Below, one piece after another: positions 10,937 through 22,717 of a stretch of 64,000 nucleotides of DNA. The translations under genes were made by a program, and so were the position numbers. Where the stretch lies: assembly GCA_964016875.1 (NCBI GenBank), contig OZ024726.1, forward strand, positions 29,501,503-29,565,502, given 5' to 3'. Positions within the stretch are counted from its first letter, which is position 1. The number at the start of each line of letters is the position of its first letter. The notes below the pieces were generated by a model that saw only the letters and a program-made list of their open reading frames with translations, had not been told where the DNA came from and searched no databases. Source of the stretch: Fallopia convolvulus. Its lineage: Eukaryota > Streptophyta > Magnoliopsida > Caryophyllales > Polygonaceae.

Positions 10937-11271
10937 GGCACATGTGCACTTTTAAGCTAAATTTAGCTTCTTCTTCTTTTTTGATTCCAAGAGAAATGCA
11001 TCGTTATAGCGAAGGCCCCGATTAGTCAAAAAACGTAAAAAGTAGAGAGAGTTACACGGATTTCAAGACAATTAAAAGTGACTTTTGGATAGATATGGCT
11101 TTTTGAAAGAAAGTGAAACAAGGCATAACCCTGTTATATTGCTCTCCCCATGCGAAAAGTTTAACCCTCCTTCCAAACTCGCTGAACTCAATCCAGCACA
11201 ACTTTTTGAAACTTATGCGAGCACGTACAAGTTTCAGTCTTATTGAAGAAAAACCCTAACCAGCAAGCATC
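10937..11271. other. Flank between LINE and F-box pseudogene
   Basis: AT-rich sequence without a recognisable gene or repeat. It would hold the former promoter of the F-box gene that starts at 11272. Confidence 0.4.
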
Positions 11272-12846
11272 ATGTGTAAGAAGATTCAACGACGCTCTAC
11301 CGCCAGCCCATGGGCGAGTGCCTCTTCTCCAGGTTACCTTCTCTCTTCAAATCTCATCTTTTTTTTTTGAGATGCCTCTCAACCGATTCTCTTGCGCATC
11401 TACTAATTTAATTCCACTATGTATCTATATGTTAAGCACCAATTCAATTTTCACACTTTTCCAACACTAATTCGCCGTCTTTCTGCAATTCACAACACAA
11501 AGGTTGTTAGTTATGGAATTGAAATCAGGTATTATGGAATTGGGAATCAGTTATTATGGAATTGGGAGCACAAGTTGTAGTTTTTATGGAATTGCTCTTG
11601 TTATATATTAGTTTGGTAGATACTGGAATTTTTTTTTTTGAATGCAGCCTCTTTGATTATATGTGATCAAAGCTCGGGCAGCCCTCTTGTGGAGGACATA
11701 ATTGCGTTCGAAATTCTACCAAGACTACACGTGAAAGCTCTGTTCAGATTCAAGTGAGTCTCCAAACGATATGAATCCATCATCTCCAACCCAAAGTTTG
11801 CTCGAAAGTATCTGCAACTGGCCCATTCTTCACCAGAATCATCGTCTTCGTTGGGCCTCTTTCCATCGCTGTTGTTTCCGTTCGTGTTCTTGTCTCACAA
11901 ACATCCATTCACCAACAAGGTCAAGGATATGACTGACATGATCAATAATGGCGTACAATACCCTAATAACGAACAATCATCAATCTGTGTATCCACCGTC
12001 CCTCCACCCTTTGATCACGAACGTCATGAGATATTGGGTTCGAGTGGTGGGCTACTACGTTCGGGAGATTCTCCCTCTGCGTCTGTAATCCCCTCACCAA
12101 GCAATGCATACAACTTCCCAACCCTACAATAACAAGCCGTGCTGGGGGTGAGGTGATTGGCTTTGCCACGAGATGCAGCCTCCTTGACATACAAAGTTGT
12201 GATAGTTGCTTTCAAACCGTGGCCTCGTACTACCATAGAGGTCTTCGATCTCTTCGGATACTGTCAAGTTTTTTACGAGGAGAGACCTCAGAAAGTAGGC
12301 TTCTCTTATAAGGGTATCATGCATTAGTTGGATCGTGAGGAGTGGACTGTAATAACTTACGATCCCTATGAGTGACAACCCTGGCTGCCCGAGCACAAAT
12401 ACTCCTCCTCTAGGTTATTAGGTGGTTGTAAAAGAAATAATAAGCACAAGAGTCTGATATATTCAGGCGAAGAGGAGAAGCTGAAATACTGTGAGATACT
12501 GTCAGAACCAGATGGTGATAGATTGATGGTGTGGGAATTAGAAGACTATGACCGGGGGAAATGGCGCTTGGAAGGTGAGTTTTATGTTCCTTGTTTGTTG
12601 TATGCTTGCAAGAGGCTCATGGTTGCTCCGTATCCTTGGAATCGTAATGTGATTTGTCATCCGTATGTGAGATCCAAGAGTATTACAATGATAAATCCTT
12701 GGGCTCGTACTAGGGAATTGGTGGACATATTCACGCAGAGACAAAATGCTCTCAGCAACAAAGCAGTAACTTATGGATCCAAATTCCATCTAGCAGAATT
12801 GTGCCCGTGGTCTTCTCCATTTTATGCTTCATCAACAAAGCAGTAA
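11272..12846 (+). pseudogene. F-box protein gene, inactivated by nonsense codons
   Basis: F-box proteins are substrate receptors of SCF ubiquitin ligases. Exon 1 (11272..11332) starts with ATG and encodes MCKKIQRRS. A GT-AG intron (11333..11647) joins in phase to exon 2, which encodes VEDIIAFEILPRLHVKALFRFK, a clear F-box, followed by VSKRYESIISNPKFARKYL. In-frame stops lie at 11755 (TGA, where family members have Cys), 12130 (TAA), 12154 (TGA), 12325 (TAG) and 12373 (TGA). The same frame then gives GDRLMVWELEDYDRGKW and the F-box-associated C-terminal region up to TAA at 12846. All parts share one frame, so decay was by substitution only. The first stop removes everything after the F-box core. 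Confidence 0.83.
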
Positions 12847-12849
12847 CAT

Positions 12850-13860
12850 ATGAGACCGGTCGAATGCCTGTTTTCCTGGTGTTTCAATTTTTTTCCCGCT
12901 TTGTTTTAATAATAACAATAAAAATGCTAAGATATTGTATCCATCGGTCATTCCAATCGAGAATTGAACCAATAATTGTTGTATTTCTGGTGAAAATAAT
13001 AGTATGTAATTTTTTTTAAGAGAATTAGGTGAAAAAGCAAGCTTATTACTCATATTTATTTGGACGTTTGGCCCTATTATTCTATGAACTAGGACCTTTG
13101 TAAGGGCCGAGTCCATATGCACACATATTTTTATCCCGGCGCGTAAGAAAAGTACACGACTCATGAAGCGTGTCGCTTCATGAATCGTGTAGATTACGGG
13201 TACCCGTGTAAAAAGACGAAAGAAAATTATTTTCCGCCAACATGCGTTGCTTCATGAAGCCAAAATTGATCGGTTTGAATTTGTCATTCTCAATTGAATT
13301 TTGTTTCCAAATGCCTTTATGTCAACCGTGGTTCTCATTTCTCAATTGAGAGGGATCCAAATTCTCAATTTTTTTGTGCCCCTGGTGCCTGGCTGAGAAC
13401 TCCCGCGGCCGAGAAAGGTTGAACATTTGTAGTTGTGACGAAACATACTTAAAAAATGTGCTTTTGAAGATACTTATATGAAAAACTCTTTTCTGTCTAT
13501 ACTTGTGCTTGAAAGCTTGGGCATGCCTTCATTTGTGCATTAACTATTGGATTTCTATTAGAAGTTGCTGATCGATACTATTTACCTTCTTGTTTGAGTT
13601 GATAGATGTTCACAAGCTTCTACTGTTGAGGGAGAACCAGTTAAATTTTTGTATTTGGTAGATTACCTTGCCAGCTAATGGTTGCAGCTTCATTTAACTT
13701 GCATTCTTTTGTATGACAGGAAGAGGGGATGTCTCCATATTTATATGTGGAACTGGATTTTTATGAAACCCACAGTTGCATACTTGCATGTGTGGGTTTC
13801 CCTGCAGAACCTAATCAGAACATTTCTTTTTCTTGCATATAGTTTGAGCTATATATACGT
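12850..13860. other. Intergenic stretch with a near-perfect palindrome
   Basis: No coding sequence I recognise. It holds the 37-bp palindrome at 13154..13190 and a second short one (GCTTCATGAAGC) near 13250. Otherwise it is mixed AT-rich sequence upstream of the MULE-like pseudogene. Confidence 0.4.
13154..13190. repeat. Near-perfect inverted repeat (17-bp arms, 3-nt loop)
   Basis: The arms are 13154-13170 and 13174-13190 around TGT, with one mismatch. The core is TCATGAAGCG-TGT-CGCTTCATGA. It could be a hairpin or the remains of a small transposon end; the sequence does not decide. Confidence 0.7.
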
Positions 13861-14960
13861 CCCCCCAAGCCATATAGTGGAGCAGTTGAGAAAGTTTTAC
13901 CCCGGTAATGTGACGTCGGCAAAACAAGTTGCAAATCTAAGGGCAAAGTATCTAACAGAGGATCGTAAAAATTTGACAGTGACCCAATATTTGTTGCATT
14001 CTTTGCAACAAAACAACTACCGAGTATTCCCTAAGAGGATACATGGTTCGGATCATATCGATATCATCTTCTTTGTCCACCCGACGTCCATGCATTTGTT
14101 GGAGTTGTTTTCGTATGTCATCATTATGGACAACACATATAAGACCAATAGGTCAAATCTTCTAAAATTTTAATATGGAGCCATTTATTTTTGTTATATG
14201 TTGTTTAACCATTTTTTTTTGTGTAGGTACGACATGGCGTTGCTTGAGATGGGTGGGTTTACGTGCACCAACAAATCTTTCAACATTGGTTTTGCATTTC
14301 TCTCAAAAGAAGACACTGCTAGTTATGCATGGGTGTTTGAGCATTTGAAGCGTTTGTTTGAGGAAGTGGGGACAATGCCAAATGAAATTATTACAGATCG
14401 AGAGAAGGCAATCATGAATGCAAAGGACGTTGTTTTTGGGGAGAATGTGAAACATCTACTATGTTGGGTGCATGTTAAGGAGAACATTAAAGCATATGCG
14501 ATTGGTGTGCTTAAGGACTTGAAAAGTGCAGAAAGGTTTGCTAATATATGCTGGGGGGTATTTATGCCAATGACGGAGGAAAAATACAAGGAGAGACTCC
14601 AAAAGGTAAAAGAGCGTTGGAGAGGGATGATGAAATATGTGGAGAGATCGTGGCTTGGGCCTTACAAGCACTCCATAGTCAGAGCATGGACCGAGCACTA
14701 TCTTCACTTCAATACGAGAACAACAAATACGTAAATTTAGTCTCATATAAGCATATCAATTTAAACATTTTGAGGACCTTCATTATATAATTATATGTTC
14801 ATTACAGGGTCGAGGCATGCACCATGTTCTGAAAAAAATATTTGATAGTTCTCGATGAGGCTTTAACACGGTGATTGGAAGGATCCATGATCAAATTGAG
14901 TACCAAGTTGAAAGTTTGATGGGCGATTTGGAGTTGTCACATATCAAGTTGACAGAATAA
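13860..14960 (+). pseudogene. MULE/FAR1-type transposase-like gene, decayed
   Basis: Encodes a MULE-transposase domain as in Mutator-like elements and their domesticated FAR1-related relatives. Exon (to 14151) ends FSYVIIMDNTYKTN. A GT-AG intron (14152..14226) joins in phase to YDMALLEMGGFTCTNKSFNIGF and on to WVFEHLKRLFEE, IITDREKAIMNA and LLCWVHVKENI, so the first Asp (MDNTY) and second Asp (TDRE) of the DDE triad and the CxxH region are visible. A second intron follows about 14729. Downstream, MHHVLKKIFDSS and RIHDQIEYQVESLMGDLELSHIKL match the usual continuation, but a 1-nt deletion near 14815 and a TGA after DSSR break it. No TIRs are evident, so it may be a host-type copy rather than a transposon. 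Confidence 0.68.
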
Positions 14961-15975
14961 AGAGTGAAATCTTTTGTATGCATGTGTTCCATTAATTCGA
15001 TTCCTCAAATTTAACGCTCGTTTATTTCGGATTTCAATAATTCCAACATTCATGTCTTGTTCATAAATATTTGTCATTCTAGTTATTTTAGCTTGCACTT
15101 TACATAATTGTTCGTGCAGTTATTAGTAGTGTGTGAATAGTGATTTTCAATTAAATAAAAAGGTGGGATGATAAATGAGGACATAATGGTATATTTGTGA
15201 ACCTCCTTAATATTCTTACTTCATATATAAGAAAATATATATTCCAATCCTAGTAACCTTAGGCTATTAGAAAAATAAAAATAAAAACGAAGAAAGAGGG
15301 AAACCATTATACATGTAAGAAAATTACATTAGTTTGCAATAGAAATTAAAGTGAATTTAGTAATAAATAAGTGAAAATTAATATAAATTCGACTTGTTAA
15401 AGTACCTTATTTAAATTCCACCCAAAATTGCTACAAAGAAGTAACCTAACTCTCTCTACTTCAAATATATTAGGGTACTTAAAAAAGCAATGTCAACACT
15501 CAACACGGTCTACTGTGAAATTATTTGTGATGTTTGTGTTTGTCGGAATCCCGATACTTGAAAATATAGATTTTGTGTTTGTGATGTTACCGTTGTTAGA
15601 AGTTAATACGAGTATATTGGAAGCGTTTGCGATGTTCGATTTGCTCTCCAGTGCTGACGAGAGATTTTCGGCGCAAATTTGACCTTGTGATTTTGACAAA
15701 GAAAAATAGGGGGAGAAAACTGTACGGTTTTTTGTTATCTCCATATCGATCGAGTGAAACACATGTACATTTCCCATTTGCACTAGTTTCCCCCGTTTTA
15801 AAACTGAAACCAACTAAATATTCATTCACTGCCCATCATTGGTGCAGATTGAAACTTAACTTGAAAAGTGGTACCAACAAAATTGACACAGCTCATATCT
15901 GAAAAAACAACGGAGACCACCGAAACAGACCTCCAAGCAATCTTACGAGCCACCACGTGAGGCCCCATGGGACGA
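14961..15975. other. Spacer and probable 3'UTR of eIF3a
   Basis: AT-rich sequence between two genes. The right part, just below the eIF3a stop codon at 15976, should contain its 3'UTR, but I cannot fix the poly(A) site. The small ORFs here have no family features. Confidence 0.4.
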
Positions 15976-18900
15976 TCACCACGTCGGCCTTGAACTCCCT
16001 CCGAATGATGATCTGCTGCTGTCCCTGCTCGGCTCCTCATTTTTCCGACCAAAAGACGGAGGAGGGCGTTCGTCACGCCTGCCCCAGCGATCAGGCTCTG
16101 ATGGCGGAGGAGCTTGCCCCGAGACAGCGGTTCCCCTGTCTCGTAGATGCTTGGGCACATATTTTGTGGGTCCCGCAGTAGCAGCAGCTGTAGGTGCAGC
16201 GTTTCCATTTTCCGGGCGAGCGGCTGCAGCAGGAGGCTCGGTAGGAGGCCGAGTAGCGGGAGTCGTCTCGGTGGACTTGCCAAGAAGCTGCTCTTTCCTA
16301 ATCCTCTCCTTCTCGTCCAGCTCCCTCTCCCTTTGCCTCTGCTTCTCTGCAATTTCATCCAACTTCGCTCGTTTTTCTGCTTCTTCCTTCTTCTTCCTCT
16401 CAGCCTCTGTGCATCAGAATGCCACAACATTCATGTATAACTTGAATACTTCAAACTAGACACATTCTGTGTGTACATTAAGAAAATATAATATATATAG
16501 AAGATTCAAACCTTCACGCTTTCGGGCTTCTTCCTCTTCCCGAATCTTCTCTATTCTTTCTTCTTCAGACGTCAAATAGAATATCATCTTCCTCTTTGTC
16601 TCCCTCTCCTGCTTCCTAGCGAGAAGAATTTGAGTGATGCTCTCCTCTCTCTCCTTTCTCAACCTATCGGATTCAGCTTGACGGTGACCGGTTATTTTAG
16701 CCTCAAACACCCTCTGCAAGTTTTATATAGATGGTATCAAAATCACAAGGTTTATTATATCCAGTATTCAATGCTACAAATGTTCTTAACATAATAACTC
16801 TGCTCAAATGAACTCAAGACACGGAAAAGTTTAACAACCAGCCCACTGAGCATTATGGAATACACATATGGTGATAGTGGAGGTACTACCTTGCTTTCCA
16901 ACAACCGAGATAACCTGTTCTTCTCCAAAAGATCACCATCATGACGTTGTCTTGATTGTTCAATTTCTAGCTGCAGTCATATTAGAAAGTGTTACAATAA
17001 TAATTAATAGAAATCAAACAAGACATAGAACATAAGAGCACATTCTTGAAAGAACGCCACATGCGTAATCAAATAGCAAGCAAAAAAAACACAAAAAGGA
17101 ACTACATGACAAATCTAAAATCACTCGTATTCTTAAAAATAACATAATTCTTGGAGGACCGCCCACATGAAAGCTGATACGGAAAAAAAAATCAAATGTG
17201 CAAGAGAATTCTTCTGTTGCAAGAACAGAATGCTGTTTTTGTTAAACTAAATGAAGCAATATAGCACAAGTTACGATTAAAATTACCTGTTGCTCCCTCT
17301 CATGAAATATCTTTTCCTCGCCCAAACGTTGTTGATAAGCAGCTTCAATCAGAGGGGCAGCTTCCTCACTTTTCGCCCTCTCAAAATGATCCATACTCTT
17401 TGCTAACCTATGCAGTTTCTTCTCCATTTCCTGCCTTTCCTTTACTTGTTCGATACGTTGCATCTCCATCAAGTCTTGCTTTGTCAATTTCTCCTGAAAT
17501 TAGAATCAAATCAGTATCACTAGTCAAAGGTACATCCATAATGCCATGTAAAATCAGTCCAATAATTAAGATAACTCACCCCATCAATCAATGGCTTCTT
17601 CCCCTTCTTTTTACCAAGCTTTTCAGTTTCCTCGAGTAGTTGTTTTGCTTCCTGAAGCTCACGTTCCTCAATTTCTTTGAGAATCCTTTGATTTTTTCTC
17701 TGCTCATACTCAGAGGCAAGTCGTTTCTGTTCAGCTTCCTTCGACATCTTCTGCATCATCAGTTTCTTTGATTCCTCTTCACGTTCCTTTACAAGAAATA
17801 AATGTCATGCTTTCGTAGTTGATAGAAACAAGAACTTAAAAACAAGAATTATAGATACCTTTTCTAACAGCTGACGCTCTTGCTCTTCTTTCCTCTTTTC
17901 AATAAGATGTTTACGAGCAAGGAGCTTCTTGTGTTCTTTATCAATAACTTCTGCTAGACCTGGTAGGACTTCAGCTATTTTCGATCTTTTTTCTGCAGGA
18001 GGGTATATCATTGCCTTTGCTTTACATAAGGACTCCGAAAACAATGCCAAGTGTCCCCTCAATCCATCAGATTCAAGGTCCTAAGCGGAAGAATAACATC
18101 AGTTTCCAAAAAAAGCTACCACTAAATATATCTAAAACACATTTATATATAAAGAAATTTGTCTAAATCATCCATATTATTAGAAAAAATATTACAAATA
18201 AAAGACATAGAAAACCTAACTCACCATACTACGAAAACTAACAGCACCCTTCATGTGGTCAACTTTCATGGATATGAAATTATGCTTTACAGCATCAACG
18301 GAGATTTTCTCCACAAAGGAGAATTCAAAAAACGGGATCATGCGAGACAAACTCTCAACAGTTATGTTCTGATAAACACGAGATACCTGCAGCAACGAAA
18401 AAAATTAGAGGTAGACACCAAAGAAAGAGGCCCAAGAGTAAGCAAATCAAGCAATATATATATATATGCACCTGCCGAAGCAATCTCAATGTGGCCAGCT
18501 TTTCCAATGAGGGTACATACTGAGACAATTGCACCTCCGGTACAGAAGAAGCAGTAACTAGCTTACCACCAAGCTTAGAAACTTTTCCTAACAAGTGTTG
18601 CACTTTCCAGGTCACATCTAGGGGAGAAAATTCATGTTCTAGCAGTTGGTACAGATCCTTCACTTCTGGAATCACACAAGACATTACACCTTTGGCTGTC
18701 TGCAAGGAATGTCAAATGAAATAAACCAGAAATACAAAACAATAGGCAATGTATTAACCAAATATGAACACGCACAGAAAATTAAATTACCAGTTCTGAA
18801 AGCAGTGCAGAGCGTGAGAGCTGTTAAGAATGATGAAGACCACAATCAGATTTCCATAAAAAAAAAAAGGTTAACTGAAAAGGCCAACTGCCAAAATCTC

Positions 18901-21195
18901 GTCTAGAAGGATCATGCTTACCACTTCACTATACTCATGCTTAGTTTCAAGGCTGAAGTTTATTAGAGCAGCAATCTTCATTTTACGCTCTTTCTCATAA
19001 TGAATTTCTGAATGAGATGCACCATGTGAGTGATCATAAGGGGGAACTGAGAGTGCAGCTAAAGCAACACAAGATGCTATCATCTGCAGATCCTTCTGGC
19101 TTAAGTTCTTATTGAAGGTTTTCTGGAGTAAGAAAAGCTTAAGCCATGCATAAGCTTGGTATAAGTGACTTCCCGAAACACGAAATATTTCCGTAAGCTT
19201 AGCATAATAAACAACCATCATAGATGGTTTCGGAGTTTTCTTGACCATGCACATCAGACCATGAATATCTTCAATGGATCGAAAGGCTTCCTGCACGAAA
19301 GACGAGAATAAATTAACATCCATGAAATTGAGTGGCTAAAAAGAATTAAACCACCACCAGTAGAAAAAAACTTGGAACAAATTTTATACACCTCTAAATG
19401 AACAATTTTCATCATGACTTGTGCACATACCACCAACATTTCCAAAGAAAAGAAAGATAGCAGCTATAGTCCGAACCTGCCAAAGCTCAAGTTCCGTTGC
19501 AACCTTTAGTTGCTCAAACCTTGTATCAAGATATAGCTGTGAGCTTTCTGGAGCTGAGAGGTCAGGCCTGTCCCTTTGATCCCTGTATTTGATAAGGTTT
19601 TGCAGATGATTCCTAATAATTTCACATAGTCTGCGAAACTCTGTAGTGCGGTTATACTGCTTGCAAAATTGGAAAGCCCTGTGTGCAGTCATCTACACCA
19701 ACATATAAATGAACTGAAAACATTATGTACTCCAAATAGGACGTATCAGTTGCAGATTTCACAATATATAGCAGCATTTATGGATTAAACATAAAATGAA
19801 TTTCTTTATCAGATGAGTTCAAATCAATAAACATATGATCCAACAAAGCATGAAATATATGGATGAAACACAAAATGAATTTCTTCATCAGATGAGTTCA
19901 AATCAATAAATATATAATCTAACAGAGCATGAAATGCCAAATTATATATAAATGCTGACATGCATAATACAAACAGAAAAGAGAATCCGAACAATAGGTT
20001 GAATCATTTAATTACCTAAAACACAAGCATGATACACACGCGGGAAGCTACAAGTTTGAGCAATAAAATGTGTTGCTTTAGAAGTAAAGGGATAATGAGT
20101 TGGTGTTTAGTTTGTCAGAATGAAGTATTACACTATTACTCATTAGGAATTGTGAATTTCAACCCAGTTCTTTGTTTAGTTATGGTTTGAGATTTGTAAC
20201 CAGTCTCCCAAACACCATTAAATCAGGTTCTGAAACCCACCTAACATACCAGTACAATACCAATCAAAAGTAATAAATTAAGAGAACAGCATGCACGCGA
20301 AAACCCATCAAAGGGAGATTCCTCATTACAAACGCAAACCCAAATTTCAATGAAACAGCACTTTTAGCAGTAACAAGTCAGGAAAAGACAACAACATAAG
20401 GATTTAAGATAACTTTGTAACACAAATACAGAAACAAATGCTGGATAACTAATGTAATAGGATAACTAAGACATACCGCATAAAGTCCCTCCACTTTAGA
20501 GTTATTCCTCAGTACTTCAAGCACAGTTCTGTAGGTCTCCCACAGAAACTTGAACCATGGGGTAACAAGCTCACGATCCGACCTATCTTTTCCCTTCTCC
20601 CCACTAACATAGCTCAGCATGAGATCTTCGGGCCTCCTGTCGGCCTCCAAATCCTCAACATCAAGCGCCTCTTCGAGCTCCTGGGCCTGGCTACGGGCCG
20701 CCTCTGCTCTCTCGGTAGATAGATGCATAAAGTGCTTGATAACCTCCTCCAAGGAACTCACATTCACCTGCTGGCAAACGATCCGGTACTGAATCAGTCC
20801 ATCCTTGGCAAATCGGCCCCTTCGCATGTCTACACAAAGCTCTACGTATTTGAACATGATCTTCTCCAGTGTCTTCTGCCATGCCCTGTGTCTCTTCGAT
20901 GTGATAATGTCATGGAGAGCTTGCAAAGCGTCCTGATTCTGCCCGACATTGATCAACTCTGCATCAAATTAATAAAAGACGTTCGCTTTTAGACCTCTGT
21001 CACGGATTGTTATTTCTTTGAATCACCCTAGTCAGAGATTTTGCGTATAAGAGAATATGATTGCATCAAGAGAATGTAGAACATGCACATTATTTCAGCA
21101 CTGGGAAAGAGAATCAAGACAGAATTTTTCCAAGGCCAAACTCGTCTACCTTCAGCTCGCTTCAAAGCGTTCTCTGGCTTGGCGAAAGTCGACAT
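15976..21195 (-). CDS. TIF3A1: Eukaryotic translation initiation factor 3 subunit a (13 coding exons)
   Basis: Scaffold subunit of the eIF3 complex, which binds the 40S ribosome in the cytoplasm and organises pre-initiation complexes. Exons in coding order: 21195..21150, 20958..20477, 19692..19477, 19290..18922, 18820..18791, 18699..18472, 18386..18225, 18080..17859, 17786..17580, 17493..17287, 16970..16890, 16713..16512, 16406..15976. All introns are GT-AG and all phases close, giving 2883 nt and 960 aa (the Arabidopsis protein is close to this length). The start is MSTFAKPENALKRAE. The N-terminal half holds the helical repeat and the PCI domain (about residues 320-510). Residues about 540-850 are a charged Glu/Arg/Lys coiled coil. 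The tail is Pro/Arg/Ser/Gly-rich and disordered, ending GGSSRPTW. No stop or frameshift is seen, so the gene should be functional. Confidence 0.96.
18791..18820 (-). other. TIF3A1: 30-nt micro-exon of eIF3a
   Basis: Ten codons (LSRSALLSEL) with an AG acceptor at 18821-18822 and a GT donor at 18789-18790. The peptide is expected at this point of the plant eIF3a protein, and both neighbouring exons end or start in phase 0, so omitting it would delete ten residues without shifting the frame. Confidence 0.85.
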
Positions 21196-21510
21196 TTTGA
21201 TCGTTCCGATGACAACTTAACCCTGTGATCAAGGGGATGAAGTAGGAGAAGAAAAACAATGGAAACTATTACGAAAAGGTAACAACTTTCAAAGTCCAAA
21301 AACAACACTGCGAACACGCAGTATTCAACTTACCGAATTCATAAATAAAAAACAAGAATTTCAGAATTAGGGTGTTCAGGAAATCAACAAAACCTAGGAA
21401 TACAAAGACACCGATGCAACAAAAAATCTGAAATTTCTCCCGCAGAGGATGTATGTGAAGCAAAATAGAAACGGCGAAGTTTGGGCTCCAGAGAGAGAGT
21501 GTGAACCCTA
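21196..21510 (-). promoter_or_regulatory. TIF3A1: 5'UTR of eIF3a with a leader intron
   Basis: Upstream of the ATG at 21195 the minus strand has a strong acceptor (ttgatcacag, ending at 21223) and a consensus donor (gtaagttg, starting at 21333). This predicts a 111-nt intron 21223..21333 in the 5'UTR. The first exon would start in the GA-rich region near 21500. No TATA box stands out. Leader introns are common in highly expressed plant housekeeping genes. Confidence 0.55.
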
Positions 21511-21709
21511 ATGTCAGCTAGACCGACGTCAGGAGGAGAGGTTTTACGGTTTCAGTTTCAGCACTTTAGCGGGCTGGGCTACATTCCTACTAGTCGGTGT
21601 TGGGTCAATTGATATAAAAAGCCCAGCTGGTATAGTATAAGAAAAGGCCCATATATTTGTTTGGCTTTTATAAGTAAGGCGTGTTTGGATTACATAAGTT
21701 TAAAGCTTA

Positions 21710-22206
21710 GGGAAATTCCTTTTGGTGTCCCTAAGTTTTTGCTTTTTCCCTTTGGTGTCCAAGAAAAAAACTTATGCATATTGGTACCCCTGAGGTTTTG
21801 GATTTTCCCATTGACACCCCTCTCCAGTTCAAATTAGTTAATTTCAAGCTTATCATTATGTTCATCACCCTTAAATTAGTAGGATTCAACTCTTAAAACA
21901 CTTAAATTCATCATCAAACTACATCAATTTGAATTTGAAAACAATTCTCTATTTTGAGGGGTTGTTTAAAAATTGTTTACAAATTCAAATTGAGATGGTT
22001 ATGCTATGTATTTTGATGTTTTAATAGTCAAATCCTACTAATTTAAGGATGAGAAACACAATGGTGAGCTTGAAATTAACTAATTTGAACCGGAGAGGAA
22101 TGTCAACGGGAAAAGCCAAAACCTCGGGGTTACCAAAAGGAATAAGTTTTTTTCTTAGACACCAAAAGGAAAAGGCAAAAACTTAGGGGTATAAAAAGGA
22201 ATTCCC
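21710..22206. mobile_element. Fold-back / long-TIR MITE, about 500 bp
   Basis: Left end GGGAAATTCCTTTTGGTGTCC and right end ...GGAATTCCC form the tips of long inverted arms. The arms share the blocks CCTAAGTTTTTG, CCTTTTGGTGTC and AAGAAAAAAACTTAT over much of the element. Each end is flanked by TA, which fits a TA target duplication. There is no coding sequence. It lies in the upstream region of eIF3a. Confidence 0.68.
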
Positions 22207-22717
22207 TAAAGTTTATAAGCACTTTACTCTTTTTTAATACTTTATTATTAGGGTGTGTTTGTGTGATAATATTTTAAAGTGTAAGATTTATTTTGGTAGT
22301 ATTTATCGAGAGATGTGTTTGTAATTATTGAAAACGAAGTGATTTTGAATCATTTTCAAAGTTCAGATACCCGCAGATATTAATTTTGTACTTTTATTCT
22401 TTTTATATCAAATTATCTTTAGTGTTATTTTCATATACTACTTTGATCTTTAAACTAATATGATTTGTCTAGAATTTTTTTGTTTTGCTATTAGGCTTGT
22501 TCAAAGTCCCTCCTCCCCCTCTGGTTCAACCGATTCTGGATCCGCCATTGACTTAATCTAGTCACATGGCATTTAACATGCTCATACCTAACAATTTTTC
22601 CACAAAGGGATTGGAAAATAAAAATTTTGATAGAATGTTGAAGAAACCCAAGTCTTATACAACTAATTACAATATGAAGAGAGAAATATATTACAAATAG
22701 TAGCTTTAAACAAGGCA
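22207..22717. other. AT-rich intergenic stretch
   Basis: I see no gene, motif or repeat with confidence here. It ends where the first 1-kb direct repeat begins. Confidence 0.4.

Noticed and set aside
16151..16459. Plus-strand ORFs opposite the last eIF3a exons
   Set aside because: They are antisense shadows of the Ala/Pro/Arg-rich eIF3a tail.
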